Shown one piece after another: positions 19,842 through 28,747 of a stretch of 64,000 nucleotides of DNA. Under the pieces are notes generated by a model. It did no database searches, had not been told where the DNA came from, and saw only the letters and a list, made by a program, of their open reading frames with translations. Numbering within the stretch: position 1 is the first letter of the stretch; every line of letters starts with the position of its first letter. This DNA comes from Massilioclostridium coli. GTDB lineage: Bacteria; Bacillota; Clostridia; Oscillospirales; Ruminococcaceae. Position numbers and translations under genes: made by a program. The stretch spans positions 62,001 through 126,000 of the forward strand of contig NZ_FMIZ01000007.1 in the NCBI RefSeq assembly GCF_900095865.1. Reading direction: 5' to 3'.

Positions 19842-20762
19842 GTGAAAAAAAGCAGACGTTTGCTGGCTGTTTTACTGGCAGCTGCTATTACTGCAACTAC
19901 ATTAACCCCACTAAATGCTTTTGCGGCAACAAATGGAGAAATGGATATTGATAGTTTGCAGGTAAGCAGTTTGAATCAACCATTAGGAATCGATAAAACA
20001 CCAACTTTTAGTTGGCAGTTAGGTTCCAATGAATATGGTAAAGGACAATCCGCTTACCGTATTATTGTGGCTTCTACAGAAGAGAATGCAAAAGCCCACA
20101 AAGGGGATGTATGGGACTCTGAACAAATCCAAAGTGAAGATAATTACGATGTCCTTTACGCTGGTCCTGCATTGGATTCTAAGACAAAATATTATTGGGC
20201 TGTAGAAGTTTGGGACGAAGACAAAAACAGTATTGGTTGGAGTGATGTATCCACCTTTGAGACCGGTATTCTGAACCAGGACGAATGGAAAGGGGAATGG
20301 ATTGGTATTAACGGTACTGACATGACCTTTGATGGGGCGAACTGGATTTGGAGAAGAAATGGTTCCGGTTTTTCAGGAGTTCCAGCAGGGCACCAGTATT
20401 TTAGAAAAACATTTACTGTGAATACTGAAAAAGAGATTAGCAGCGTATATGTTGGTGTAACTGCTGATGATGAGTATTCTCTATATGTAAATGGAGAAAA
20501 AGTTGGTGAAAATGGTGGTACTGACTCCTGGAAAAATGGTAAGCTGTTTGAGATTGGTAAACAAATTAATAAAGATGGTAACAACGTAATTGCGATTGAC
20601 GCATTTAACAGCACCAACGGCTATGCAGGGGCACTTTCTAAAGTAGAAGTATCTTATACCGATGGCACAAAAGATACTTTTGTAACGGATGACAGTTGGA
20701 AAGTAAGCGAGACCGAACCAGTAGAAGGATGGACTTCCGCTGATTTTGATGATAGCCAGTGA
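19842..20762 (+). CDS. GH78 alpha-L-rhamnosidase, N-terminal fragment before in-frame TGA
   Basis: GTG start after AAAGGAGG. The fragment has a signal peptide (about 1-29, ending AFA-A), an N-terminal Fn3-like domain of bacterial rhamnosidases (about 35-145, LNQPLGIDKTPTFSWQLGSN) and most of the beta-sandwich rhamnosidase N domain (about 150-306, with YLYVNGEK-like LYVNGEKVGENG). It ends at DFDDSQ-TGA. The same reading frame continues open for 1385 more codons, so this is the front part of a single 1691-codon gene interrupted at codon 307. In homologues the next residue after DDSx is normally Trp, and TGA is one change away from TGG. On its own this fragment would be a secreted protein without a catalytic domain. 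Confidence 0.85.
   Translation: MKKSRRLLAVLLAAAITATTLTPLNAFAATNGEMDIDSLQVSSLNQPLGIDKTPTFSWQLGSNEYGKGQSAYRIIVASTEENAKAHKGDVWDSEQIQSEDNYDVLYAGPALDSKTKYYWAVEVWDEDKNSIGWSDVSTFETGILNQDEWKGEWIGINGTDMTFDGANWIWRRNGSGFSGVPAGHQYFRKTFTVNTEKEISSVYVGVTADDEYSLYVNGEKVGENGGTDSWKNGKLFEIGKQINKDGNNVIAIDAFNSTNGYAGALSKVEVSYTDGTKDTFVTDDSWKVSETEPVEGWTSADFDDSQ
20760..20762 (+). other. In-frame TGA interrupting the GH78 gene
   Basis: The only stop in the 5-kb frame from 19842 to 24917. The upstream DFDDSQ and downstream LVPDQVVKYGESPWG parts join into one conserved segment with a missing Trp. Either a nonsense mutation, a sequence error, or a readthrough site. Confidence 0.8.
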
Positions 20763-20933
20763 TTAGTTCCTGACCAGGTTGTAAAATATGGTGAGTCTCC
20801 TTGGGGTACAGGTGTAGAACCAAGCCCAGAAGATGCTTTTGCTGCAACGGTACTACGTGAAGAATTTTCTACAACTGAAGGCAAAGAAATCAAAAATGCT
20901 CGGGCATATGTTGCTGGTTTAGGTTTCTTTGAA

Positions 20934-23900
20934 ATGAAGATCAATGGCCAGCTACCAGACGATTCTGTTCTGAATCCAGCAAATACCCAATACACTCAAA
21001 CTGTTTTGTATCGTACATTTGATGTAACCAACCTATTGAAGGAAGGTAATAATGCAATTGGTGTTGAATTAGGGAATAGCTTCTATAATGAAACCTGTTC
21101 TGTATGGAACTGGCAAGATGCTGCCTGGAGAGATGATCCAAAACTTCGAATGGAACTGGATATTGAATACACCGATGGCACCCATCAAACAATTGCTACT
21201 GATAATGAGAGCTGGAAAGCTACCAAAGATGGTCCAATTACAACAAATAGTATTTACTATGGTGAAACTTATGATGCCCGTAAAGAACTAACAGGTTATG
21301 ATCAAGCAAACTATAATGAAGAAGATTGGGCTCCGGCTCAGGAGATGGAAGCTCCAACAGGTGAACTGACCGCTCAGGTGATGGAACCAATCCGTCGTAC
21401 TAAGTCAATTACATTATCCCAGGATCAAGTGAAGAAACTGGATAATGGCTCCTATGTTTTATATGTTCCTGAAATGTTGGCCGGTTGGATTAAACTGAAC
21501 ATGCACAATGCGGAACCAGGCCAAAAAGTTACCATTACATATGGTGAAAAATTAAATGAAGATGGAACTGTTCAAAAATTAGGTGGTAAAGATGGCGTTA
21601 ACTCCGGTTGGTGGCCAAAAGCTTACAACCAACAGGATAACTATATCTGTAAAGGTGGAGAAACCGAAACCTTTGAACCAAAATTTAGTTATAAAGGTTA
21701 CCAATATGTTCAGATTGATAACTATCCAGGAGAACTAAAAGCAGAAGATATTATTTGCTATCGTACTAGCAATGATATGGAAATCACAGGTCATTTTGAA
21801 AGTTCTAATGAACTGATTAACCATCTGCATGATATGATGATGACAACCATGTCAAACAATATGCAGGGCAAACCAACTGATACTCCAGTATGGGAGAAAA
21901 ATGGTTGGCTTGGTGATGCTAACGTTGCTTTACAAACAATGGCCTATAACTATGGCTATGAAAATATGTTAACCCAATTTATTGAAACCATGGAAGACTG
22001 CCAGGATGAACTGGGCAATGTTCCAAACATGGTTCCAACACAGGGATGGGGAAATGACAATACTGTTGTATGGAATTCCATCTTTGTGTTTGGTGTAGAC
22101 CAAATGTGGGATACTTATGGTATTGAAAGCTACATTGAAGAACAATATCCAGCAATGAGAGAATTGGCGCTAAAAGATATTGAATATAGCAAGAGCAATG
22201 GATGGACATGGAGTGATGGGCAGCTGGCTGACTGGGTATCCCCAATGGGTCAAGGCGATGAAAACTCTGGCTTACAATATAGTGAGAGTCCAAATGAAGG
22301 TAGTGGTATCGCTGGTACCGGTTTTGCTTACCGCCTATTAAGTGTTATGGCTGACTTGGCAGATAAATTAAATAAACCGGAAGATGCTGCTGAATACCGT
22401 GAAGCAATGGCTAATATTTATGAAGCATTCAACGCTAAATTCTATCGTCCAGAACAGCAAATTTATGAGACAACAACTTGGAGCAATATTGGTCCACACA
22501 GAAGCAAATACCGTCAAACTTCTAACTTGGTTCCTCTGGCATTTGGTTTGGTTCCAGAAGAATACAAAGAAGGTGTATTGCTCAATCTGGTAAAAGATAT
22601 TAGAGATAAAAATTATCACTTGGATACCGGTTGTGTTGGTACAGAACTGATTTTGCCAGTCTTAAGCGAAAACGGCTATGCTGATGTAGCTTACAAGATT
22701 TTAGAACAAACTTCTTATCCAAGCTGGGGTTATATGGCAAACCATAAAGGCGGAACTTCCCTGTGGGAAATGTGGGAAGATACTTCCCGTTCTTTGGGCC
22801 ACTATTTCTTAGGTACCTATGACGAATGGCTGTTTAAAGGCATTGGTGGTATCAAAGATATGAAAGATGGCTACAAGACCTTTACTATTGAACCAATGGT
22901 AGGCGGTACACAAGATTACGCAAATGTTTCTGTTGATACTGTTCGTGGTACTATCACTAGTAATTGGACTTGGGATGGCAACAATGCTACCTTTGATATC
23001 ACAGTTCCAGTAGGTTCTACAGCAACTGTTATTTTACCATCTGATTCTGTTGATAAAGTAGCAGTAGGCAAAGGTGTAGAAGGTATTTTGAATTCTGAAG
23101 CAAAAGACGGTAAAACTTATTTGACAGTAACTTCAGGCTCCTATCAGTTCTCTACTTCTGTAGTGAAAGATGAAAATGCTGTTGATACTTTGGATTTGAA
23201 GATTGCAATCAACCAGGCAAATGGATTAGACCAAATTGATTATGATGCAGATGCTTGGGCAACATTCAGAGCTGTTATTGATGAAGCAGAAGCTTTAGTA
23301 AACGACTCAACAGCAGATCAAACTGCAATTGATACTATGACTGAAAAAGTTTTAGCTGCGATTGAAGAAGTAAAAACTCATATTAATCAAAGCAGACAAG
23401 CTTTGAAAGAATTGGTAGCAAATGCAGAAAGTCCAAACCCAGTTGCTCATCCACAAGAATATATTGATGCATTCAATAACGCTTTGGCAGCAGCAGAAGA
23501 AGCTTGTGGTGATATTAATAAAACCAATGAAGAGTTGGATCAATTAAAAGCGAATTTGGAAAAAGCAATTGCTGACTTAGATGCCAATAAATATGAAAAC
23601 TATGCTCAGAACGGAGCAGTAGATGCTCGTTCTACTTATGAAAGCCCAGATTGGGGTTGGGGTAAAGCCTTCTTAGTAGATGGCGACCGTAAAAATCTGA
23701 CTGAAAAAGGCGAATATACTGGTTACTCCAGTGATGTTGGTGAAGTTCGTACCAAAGACCATGAGGAATGGGTAAGCGTAGATTTAGGCGAAGTACAAAA
23801 AATCAACTCTGTTGTATTCTACGCTCCAACACAATCCCCATCCACTCCTGGAACTTGCTATGGTTTCCCAAAAACATTTGATATCCAGGTATCCACCAAT

Positions 23901-24917
23901 GGACAAGACTGGACAACTGTAGCATCTGAAAAAGATTATCCAGTTCCAAGTTATGGTCCAATCGTATTCAGTTTTGATGAAGTTGATGCAAAATATGTAA
24001 AACTGTACGCATATAACTTGAATCCAAAAGTAACAGACTTTGGTTATTACTACCTGCAATTATCCGAAATGGAAGTTTACAACTCTCCAAATGTAGAAAC
24101 TCCAAAACCACCAGTAGAATCCAATAAAGATATCCTGAACAAAGTAATCGCATATGCGGAAAATGCAGCAAACAGTGAAGAATTTAACAATGTGATTAAA
24201 GATGTACAGGAATCTTTCAATGAAGCATTGGCAGCAGCACAGAAAGTAGCAGAAAACAATGCGGCAACCCAGGAAGAAGTAGATGCAGCATGGAAAGCAT
24301 TGATGACAGAAATCCATAAATTAGGCTTTGTAAAAGGCGATATTACTTCTTTGGAACAGTTGGTAGCTACAGCAAAAGAATTTGATTTAAGCAAATATGT
24401 AGAAGCTGGCCAAGCAGAATTTAAAGAAGCATTGGCAGCGGCAGAAGCATTGATTGCGGATAAAGATAACGCAATGCAAGCAGAAATCGAAACAGCAGAA
24501 ACTAATCTGTTGAACGCAATGTTAAACCTGAGATACAAAGCGGATAAATCTATCCTGGAAGAAGTTGTGGCAAAAGCAAATGATGTAGATGCAAACGCAT
24601 ATACAGCAGAAAGCTATGCAGTATTGTCAGCAGCAGTTGCAGAAGCAAATGATGTATTGGCAAATGAAAATGCAACTCAGGAAGAAGTAGATACAGCAGT
24701 AGCAAACGTACAGGCTGCAATGAGCGGACTGGTAGCAGTGGATAACAACACAGCAGAAGATAATACTGTTGATAATACAACCCAAACAGGTCAAGAAAGT
24801 ACAACAACGAAAGCAAACGCAGCAAAAACAGGCGATGTTGCTCCAATTGCTGGTTTGGCTCTGTTAAGTATCGCAGGTGCATCTGTAATTGCACTGCGCA
24901 AAAAACACAACAAATAA
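20934..24917 (+). CDS. GH78 alpha-L-rhamnosidase, catalytic and wall-anchored part
   Basis: Continues the frame broken at 20760; open from 20763, with ATG at 20934 the first convenient start but no good binding site. From 20934: rest of the rhamnosidase N and concanavalin-like domains (to about 270), the (alpha/alpha)6 GH78 catalytic domain (about 280-660) with candidate general acid E321 in DTPVWEKNGWLGD and candidate base E612 in TSLWEMWED, a C-terminal beta domain, two FIVAR-like repeats (about 755-885), an F5/8 type C discoidin domain (about 889-1050), three more FIVAR repeats (about 1063-1270) and a sorting tail NAAKTGDVAPIAG, helix, LRKKHNK. Removes rhamnose from pectic substrates if expressed. 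Without readthrough or restart this part has no signal peptide. Confidence 0.88.
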   Translation: MKINGQLPDDSVLNPANTQYTQTVLYRTFDVTNLLKEGNNAIGVELGNSFYNETCSVWNWQDAAWRDDPKLRMELDIEYTDGTHQTIATDNESWKATKDGPITTNSIYYGETYDARKELTGYDQANYNEEDWAPAQEMEAPTGELTAQVMEPIRRTKSITLSQDQVKKLDNGSYVLYVPEMLAGWIKLNMHNAEPGQKVTITYGEKLNEDGTVQKLGGKDGVNSGWWPKAYNQQDNYICKGGETETFEPKFSYKGYQYVQIDNYPGELKAEDIICYRTSNDMEITGHFESSNELINHLHDMMMTTMSNNMQGKPTDTPVWEKNGWLGDANVALQTMAYNYGYENMLTQFIETMEDCQDELGNVPNMVPTQGWGNDNTVVWNSIFVFGVDQMWDTYGIESYIEEQYPAMRELALKDIEYSKSNGWTWSDGQLADWVSPMGQGDENSGLQYSESPNEGSGIAGTGFAYRLLSVMADLADKLNKPEDAAEYREAMANIYEAFNAKFYRPEQQIYETTTWSNIGPHRSKYRQTSNLVPLAFGLVPEEYKEGVLLNLVKDIRDKNYHLDTGCVGTELILPVLSENGYADVAYKILEQTSYPSWGYMANHKGGTSLWEMWEDTSRSLGHYFLGTYDEWLFKGIGGIKDMKDGYKTFTIEPMVGGTQDYANVSVDTVRGTITSNWTWDGNNATFDITVPVGSTATVILPSDSVDKVAVGKGVEGILNSEAKDGKTYLTVTSGSYQFSTSVVKDENAVDTLDLKIAINQANGLDQIDYDADAWATFRAVIDEAEALVNDSTADQTAIDTMTEKVLAAIEEVKTHINQSRQALKELVANAESPNPVAHPQEYIDAFNNALAAAEEACGDINKTNEELDQLKANLEKAIADLDANKYENYAQNGAVDARSTYESPDWGWGKAFLVDGDRKNLTEKGEYTGYSSDVGEVRTKDHEEWVSVDLGEVQKINSVVFYAPTQSPSTPGTCYGFPKTFDIQVSTNGQDWTTVASEKDYPVPSYGPIVFSFDEVDAKYVKLYAYNLNPKVTDFGYYYLQLSEMEVYNSPNVETPKPPVESNKDILNKVIAYAENAANSEEFNNVIKDVQESFNEALAAAQKVAENNAATQEEVDAAWKALMTEIHKLGFVKGDITSLEQLVATAKEFDLSKYVEAGQAEFKEALAAAEALIADKDNAMQAEIETAETNLLNAMLNLRYKADKSILEEVVAKANDVDANAYTAESYAVLSAAVAEANDVLANENATQEEVDTAVANVQAAMSGLVAVDNNTAEDNTVDNTTQTGQESTTTKANAAKTGDVAPIAGLALLSIAGASVIALRKKHNK

Positions 24918-24956
24918 ATTTGATATTTCTTAATTTGAAAATCGAATTTTAAAACC

Positions 24957-24987
24957 AAAAGGCTCAGTAATTTACTGGGCCTTTTTT
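24957..24987 (+). terminator. Terminator after GH78 gene
   Basis: GGCTCAGTAA and TTACTGGGCC arms (one G-T pair) then T6. Confidence 0.87.
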
Positions 24988-25282
24988 CTATATTTTTTAT
25001 AATCGGGTATAGCATTGGATAACTACACATTTTATTTTTACAACACTAGTTGTTTTATTATATATAGAAAATGATATAAGTGAAACTAGCAGCAAATTAT
25101 TTGTAAATATTTAATTGTTTGGAAGAAAGGTATATATAAATAAATCAACAAGGAGTATTTGTTTTTTTGATTGTCAAATTTTAGCCTTTTGTATATATAA
25201 AAATAAATTCCTAACCTTTGGCCAAATCTTACCCTAGGTTTATACTTATTATGGTGCGAAATGCTGAAAAACTTTTTTGCTA
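24988..25282. other. Intergenic AT-rich stretch before the nrdD promoter
   Basis: Roughly 295 bases with no supported gene or structure. The short minus-strand frame at 25086-25337 overlaps the promoter region and looks spurious. Confidence 0.4.
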
Positions 25283-25310
25283 TTGACAGAAGATAAAATA
25301 GTGTTACAAT
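25283..25310 (+). promoter_or_regulatory. Promoter of nrdDG
   Basis: TTGACA (25283-25288), 16-base spacer, TACAAT (25305-25310), about 55 bases before the riboswitch. Confidence 0.75.
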
Positions 25311-25350
25311 ATATATTGTAATAATTTTATAAAACAACTACATATTGTGG
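25304..25350. promoter_or_regulatory. Possible tandem NrdR boxes at the nrdD promoter
   Basis: TTACAATATATATTGTAA (25304-25321) is a perfect 18-base palindrome overlapping the -10 box. ACAATATATATTGTAA matches 13 of 16 positions of the NrdR-box consensus as I recall it. A second, weaker match (12 of 16) lies at 25335-25350, 29 bases further. NrdR represses ribonucleotide reductase genes. Confidence 0.4.
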
Positions 25351-25364
25351 TGTTATAAATCTGT

Positions 25365-25505
25365 ATACAGAGTATAACGGGGAATTCAGGTGAAATTCCT
25401 GAACGGTGCCGCCGCTGTGATAGGGTTAAATATAGCATTTGCCACTGGTTTTCTGGGAAGGCGTTATATTTGTATGAAACCTTAAGTCAGAATATCCGTC
25501 TGTAT
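25365..25505 (+). promoter_or_regulatory. Cobalamin (AdoCbl) riboswitch
   Basis: Shows the ordered landmarks of the class: P1 arms ATACAGA (25365-25371) and TCTGTAT (25499-25505); GGGGAATTCAGGTGAAATTC near 25379; the conserved GCCGCCGCTGTGA-type segment near 25408; GCCACTGG at 25441; GGGAAGGC near 25455; and AAGTCAGAAT near 25484. A terminator follows at 25563, so control is probably transcriptional, with cobalamin turning off the anaerobic reductase below. Confidence 0.92.
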
Positions 25506-25562
25506 CATCCAGTTGCTACGGGTCATGGCAACAGGTATGCTGGTATGAAATATTTTCTGTAG

Positions 25563-25591
25563 GCATGCCTTTTTCAGGGTATGCTTTTTTT
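25563..25591 (+). terminator. Riboswitch-linked terminator
   Basis: GCATGCC and GGTATGC arms, then seven T, about 60 bases after the aptamer and 95 before nrdD. A further stem GCCATTTATT / AATAAATGGC spans 25594-25640. Confidence 0.8.
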
Positions 25592-25685
25592 GTGCCATTT
25601 ATTGGCGACCAGATTGGGCAATCAAGCGCTAATAAATGGCAATATAGGGTACGATTAAAAAATACAAAGTAGGAGGGTTAAACTC

Positions 25686-27815
25686 ATGAACACGCAAGTA
25701 ATTAAACGGGATGGCAGAGTTGTTGCGTTTGACAAACAAAAAATTTATAATGCAATTATGAAAGCTATGAGCTATGGGAGCGGTATTATTGATGAGGATT
25801 CCGCTGCTATTATTGCAGATGAAATTGAACTGCAAGCAGCAAATAGGATTGATGATATTACGATTCGGGAAATTGAAAATGCCGTTTATAGCAAGTTGAT
25901 TCAAAAAGGGCAGGAATTAACTGCGAAAAGCTACGAAGGTTACCGTGCAATCCAGGAATATAAGCGTTCTATTAACACGACAGACGACGAAATTTTAGGT
26001 TTATTAAAAGGCACAAACTATCTGGTAGCAATGGACAATTCCAACAAAAATCCTGTACTGAATTCTACTTTGCGTGATTTGATTGCCGGTGAGGTTTCCA
26101 AAGATATTACACAAAGGATTTTGTTGCCAACTAAAATTGTACAGGCGCATCAAAACGGTATTTTACACTACCATGATCTGGATTATTCCATGAGTCCAAT
26201 GTTTAACTGCTGTTTAATTAATATTGAGGATATGTTGGATAATGGAACTGTTATCAACGATGCTATGATTGAGTCTCCAACCTGTTTTCAAACTGCTTGT
26301 ACTGTTATGACGCAGATTATGGCACAGGTTGCATCCTGTCAATATGGTGGGCAATCGGTAAATATCAAGCATTTAGGGAAATATCTTCGCCGTACTCATG
26401 ATAAAGCATACCGCCATTTTAAAGAAAAAGGCTATGATGAAGCTTTGTGTAAAGAGTTGGCGGAAGATAAAATGATGGATGAGTTAAAATCTGGGGTGCA
26501 AACCATCCAATATCAAATTAATACATTACAAACATCCAATGGTCAGGCACCATTTGTAACGATATTCATGCATATTGAAGAAGGCTATGAATATGAACGG
26601 GAAGTTGCTTTGATTATTAAGGAAATTCTTCGTCAACGCCTTCTGGGAATAAAAAACCGTCAGGGAGTAGTTGTAACCCCAGCTTTTCCAAAGTTAGTTT
26701 ATGTATTGGATGAAAACAACTGTTTACAAGGTGGAAAATATGACTATATTACCCGTGATTATGCGATTCCATGTAGTGCAAAACGGATGTATCCTGATTA
26801 TATTTCCGCGAAACAAATGCGGCAGATTTATGATGGAAATGTATTCAGTTGCATGGGGTGCCGTTCTTTCCTATCTCCTTGGACGGACGAAAATGGTGAT
26901 GTGAAATTTGAAGGGCGCTTTAACGCAGGTGTTGTTTCTTTAAATCTGCCTCAAATTGCTATCATTTCCCACGGAGATGAAAAGAAATTTTGGCGTTTAT
27001 TGGATCGCCGTTTAGACCTTTGTTATGAAGCTTTATTATGTCGACACAAACTACTAAAGGGGACAAAAGCAGCGGTTTCTCCAATTCATTGGCAGGATGG
27101 TGCAATCGCCCGTTTGGATGCAGAAGATACCATTGACCCATTATTGGAAAATGGATACTGTACCATGTCATTAGGGTACATTGGTGTTTATGAAATGACG
27201 AAGCTGATGATTGGAGAAAGCCATACCAGTGAAAAAGGCCAGGAATTTGCGCTAAAAGTAATGCACCACTTAAAAGATACTGTGGACAGATGGAAGGCGG
27301 AAACAGGCATTGGTTTTGGGCTATACGGCACTCCTGCAGAAAATCTTTGCTACCGTTTTGCTAAAATTGATAAAGAAAAGTTTGGAAATATTAAGGATGT
27401 TACTGACAAAGGTTACTATACTAATTCTTATCATGTAGATGTACGGGAACCAATTGATGCATTTTCTAAATTGGCGTTTGAGAGCCAGTTCCAGAAAATT
27501 AGTACAGGTGGCTGCATTTCTTATATTGAGATTCCAAATATGCAGGATAATTTAGAAGCACTGGAACAATTGGTAAAATTTATTTATGATAATATTCAGT
27601 ATGCTGAATTTAATACCAAATCAGATTACTGCCATGTTTGTGGTTATGATGGGGAGATTAAAATCAATGATGATAACCAGTGGGAATGTCCAAATTGTGG
27701 AAATCGTGACCAAAACAAATTGACAGTAGTACGGCGTACTTGCGGTTATTTAGGGCTCCATTTCTGGAATGAAGGCAAAACCAAAGAGATGAAACAAAGG
27801 GTACTACATTTATAA
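25686..27815 (+). CDS. nrdD: Anaerobic ribonucleoside-triphosphate reductase, class III
   Basis: Makes deoxyribonucleotides without oxygen, using a glycyl radical. The 709-residue protein starts with an ATP-cone domain (NTQVIKRDGRVVAFDKQKIY, about 1-95), then the catalytic barrel, a C-terminal zinc site built from CHVCGYDGEI and CPNCGNRD, and the radical site RTCGYLGLHFWNEGK (RxCGY), where the Gly is the radical carrier. Start ATG follows AGGAGGG. It lies under a cobalamin riboswitch and next to its activase gene nrdG, 23 bases downstream. Confidence 0.98.
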   Translation: MNTQVIKRDGRVVAFDKQKIYNAIMKAMSYGSGIIDEDSAAIIADEIELQAANRIDDITIREIENAVYSKLIQKGQELTAKSYEGYRAIQEYKRSINTTDDEILGLLKGTNYLVAMDNSNKNPVLNSTLRDLIAGEVSKDITQRILLPTKIVQAHQNGILHYHDLDYSMSPMFNCCLINIEDMLDNGTVINDAMIESPTCFQTACTVMTQIMAQVASCQYGGQSVNIKHLGKYLRRTHDKAYRHFKEKGYDEALCKELAEDKMMDELKSGVQTIQYQINTLQTSNGQAPFVTIFMHIEEGYEYEREVALIIKEILRQRLLGIKNRQGVVVTPAFPKLVYVLDENNCLQGGKYDYITRDYAIPCSAKRMYPDYISAKQMRQIYDGNVFSCMGCRSFLSPWTDENGDVKFEGRFNAGVVSLNLPQIAIISHGDEKKFWRLLDRRLDLCYEALLCRHKLLKGTKAAVSPIHWQDGAIARLDAEDTIDPLLENGYCTMSLGYIGVYEMTKLMIGESHTSEKGQEFALKVMHHLKDTVDRWKAETGIGFGLYGTPAENLCYRFAKIDKEKFGNIKDVTDKGYYTNSYHVDVREPIDAFSKLAFESQFQKISTGGCISYIEIPNMQDNLEALEQLVKFIYDNIQYAEFNTKSDYCHVCGYDGEIKINDDNQWECPNCGNRDQNKLTVVRRTCGYLGLHFWNEGKTKEMKQRVLHL

Positions 27816-27838
27816 TTCAAAAAAGGGGGAAGCTTAAA

Positions 27839-28333
27839 ATTCGTTACGCACAGATACGGAAATATGATGTGGCAAACGGTGTTGGTATCCGTTCTACGCT
27901 GTTTGTAACAGGATGCCGCTTTCACTGTAAAGGATGTTTTAATGAAGAATATCAGGATTTTTCTGCTGGTCAGCCTTGGAGTGAACAAGCAGAAGAAGAA
28001 TTTTTGACCTATTTAAAAAACGAAAATATAGTTGGCGCCAGTATCTTAGGCGGGGAACCCCTCCAACAGGATGAGGATATGCTTCACCTTGTAAGAAGAA
28101 TTAAACAGGAGACAGGAAAAACGATTTGGATGTGGACTGGGTACCGGTATGAAGATCTGAATCCTTTCCAAAAAGAAATTATCCAGTATGTGGATGTATT
28201 GGTGGACGGCCAATTTGTACTGGAATTGCGGAATTTAAAATTAAAGTTTCGTGGTTCAGAAAACCAACGGATTATTGATTTAAACCAGACTAGAAAACAG
28301 GGGAAACTAGTGTTGTGGGACTCTTCTTGTTGA
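27839..28333 (+). CDS. nrdG: Anaerobic ribonucleotide reductase activating protein, apparent ATT start
   Basis: Radical SAM activase that installs the glycyl radical on NrdD. 164 residues if translation starts at ATT (27839), giving MRYAQIRKYDVANGVGIRST; the [4Fe-4S] motif CRFHCKGC (CxxxCxxC) follows, then GGEPL and WTGYRYEDL. The usual N-terminus of NrdG includes the RYAQIRKYDVANG part, but no ATG, GTG or TTG exists in frame between the nrdD stop and 27839. AGGGGGA sits nine bases before the ATT. The first ordinary candidate is GTG at 27869, which would remove ten conserved residues and lacks a binding site. So either a rare AUU start is used, or a start-codon change/sequence error from ATG has occurred. 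Confidence 0.9.
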   Translation: MRYAQIRKYDVANGVGIRSTLFVTGCRFHCKGCFNEEYQDFSAGQPWSEQAEEEFLTYLKNENIVGASILGGEPLQQDEDMLHLVRRIKQETGKTIWMWTGYRYEDLNPFQKEIIQYVDVLVDGQFVLELRNLKLKFRGSENQRIIDLNQTRKQGKLVLWDSSC

Positions 28334-28340
28334 ACATACG

Positions 28341-28376
28341 ATACCGGTAGGAATAAGATCTTACCGGTATTTTTCT
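28341..28376 (+). terminator. Terminator after nrdDG
   Basis: ATACCGGTA and TACCGGTAT arms followed by a T-rich tail. Confidence 0.85.
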
Positions 28377-28697
28377 ATTAGATAATAAATGTAAAAATGT
28401 TTAGATAAAAGGGAGCATTTTTTATCTTTCCTATGTAACCCCATAGAAAGAAATTTTTGATTCATAAAACAGGTTTTATATTGTGAACATTTATATGTAT
28501 CAAGCTTGTTTTTCTGTAAGTTCATTGCCAATTTTTTAATGTTCTTTTTTATAATTACTCACTTCACAACTCATAAGCCTGGGGATTGTTGTTCGAATCG
28601 ATGCTATTCGATTGCTATTTGCAGCTTGTTATACTTGATATTTTAAAGGAAAGTTTTTATAGGATATCCCTACTGGTAGAAATGATGCGTTCTACAA
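28377..28697. other. Intergenic stretch; possible decayed tRNA fragment
   Basis: No gene. At about 28568-28602 the order CTCATAA, a short spacer, then GTTCGAATC resembles the anticodon loop and T-loop of a tRNA-Met 3' half, but stems do not pair, so it is at best a remnant. Confidence 0.3.
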
Positions 28698-28728
28698 CAA
28701 AAAAACAGCCCATTCTTTGGGCTGTTTC
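28698..28728 (-). terminator. Terminator of spoVG
   Basis: AAACAGCCCA / TGGGCTGTTT hairpin; the minus strand continues with a T-run (A-run at 28698-28705 on plus). Confidence 0.85.
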
Positions 28729-28747
28729 AAATGGAGGAATCCCAGCA

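Noticed and set aside
20760-20762. Genome-wide recoding of TGA to Trp or selenocysteine insertion
   Set aside because: TGA ends cdaA, nrdG and the DUF4130 gene in sensible positions, Trp elsewhere is TGG, and Sec is not expected at this Trp site. Local change or readthrough is more likely.
28566-28602. tRNA-Met-like fragment
   Set aside because: Only loop sequences resemble a tRNA; the stems do not pair and no integrated element is seen beside it.
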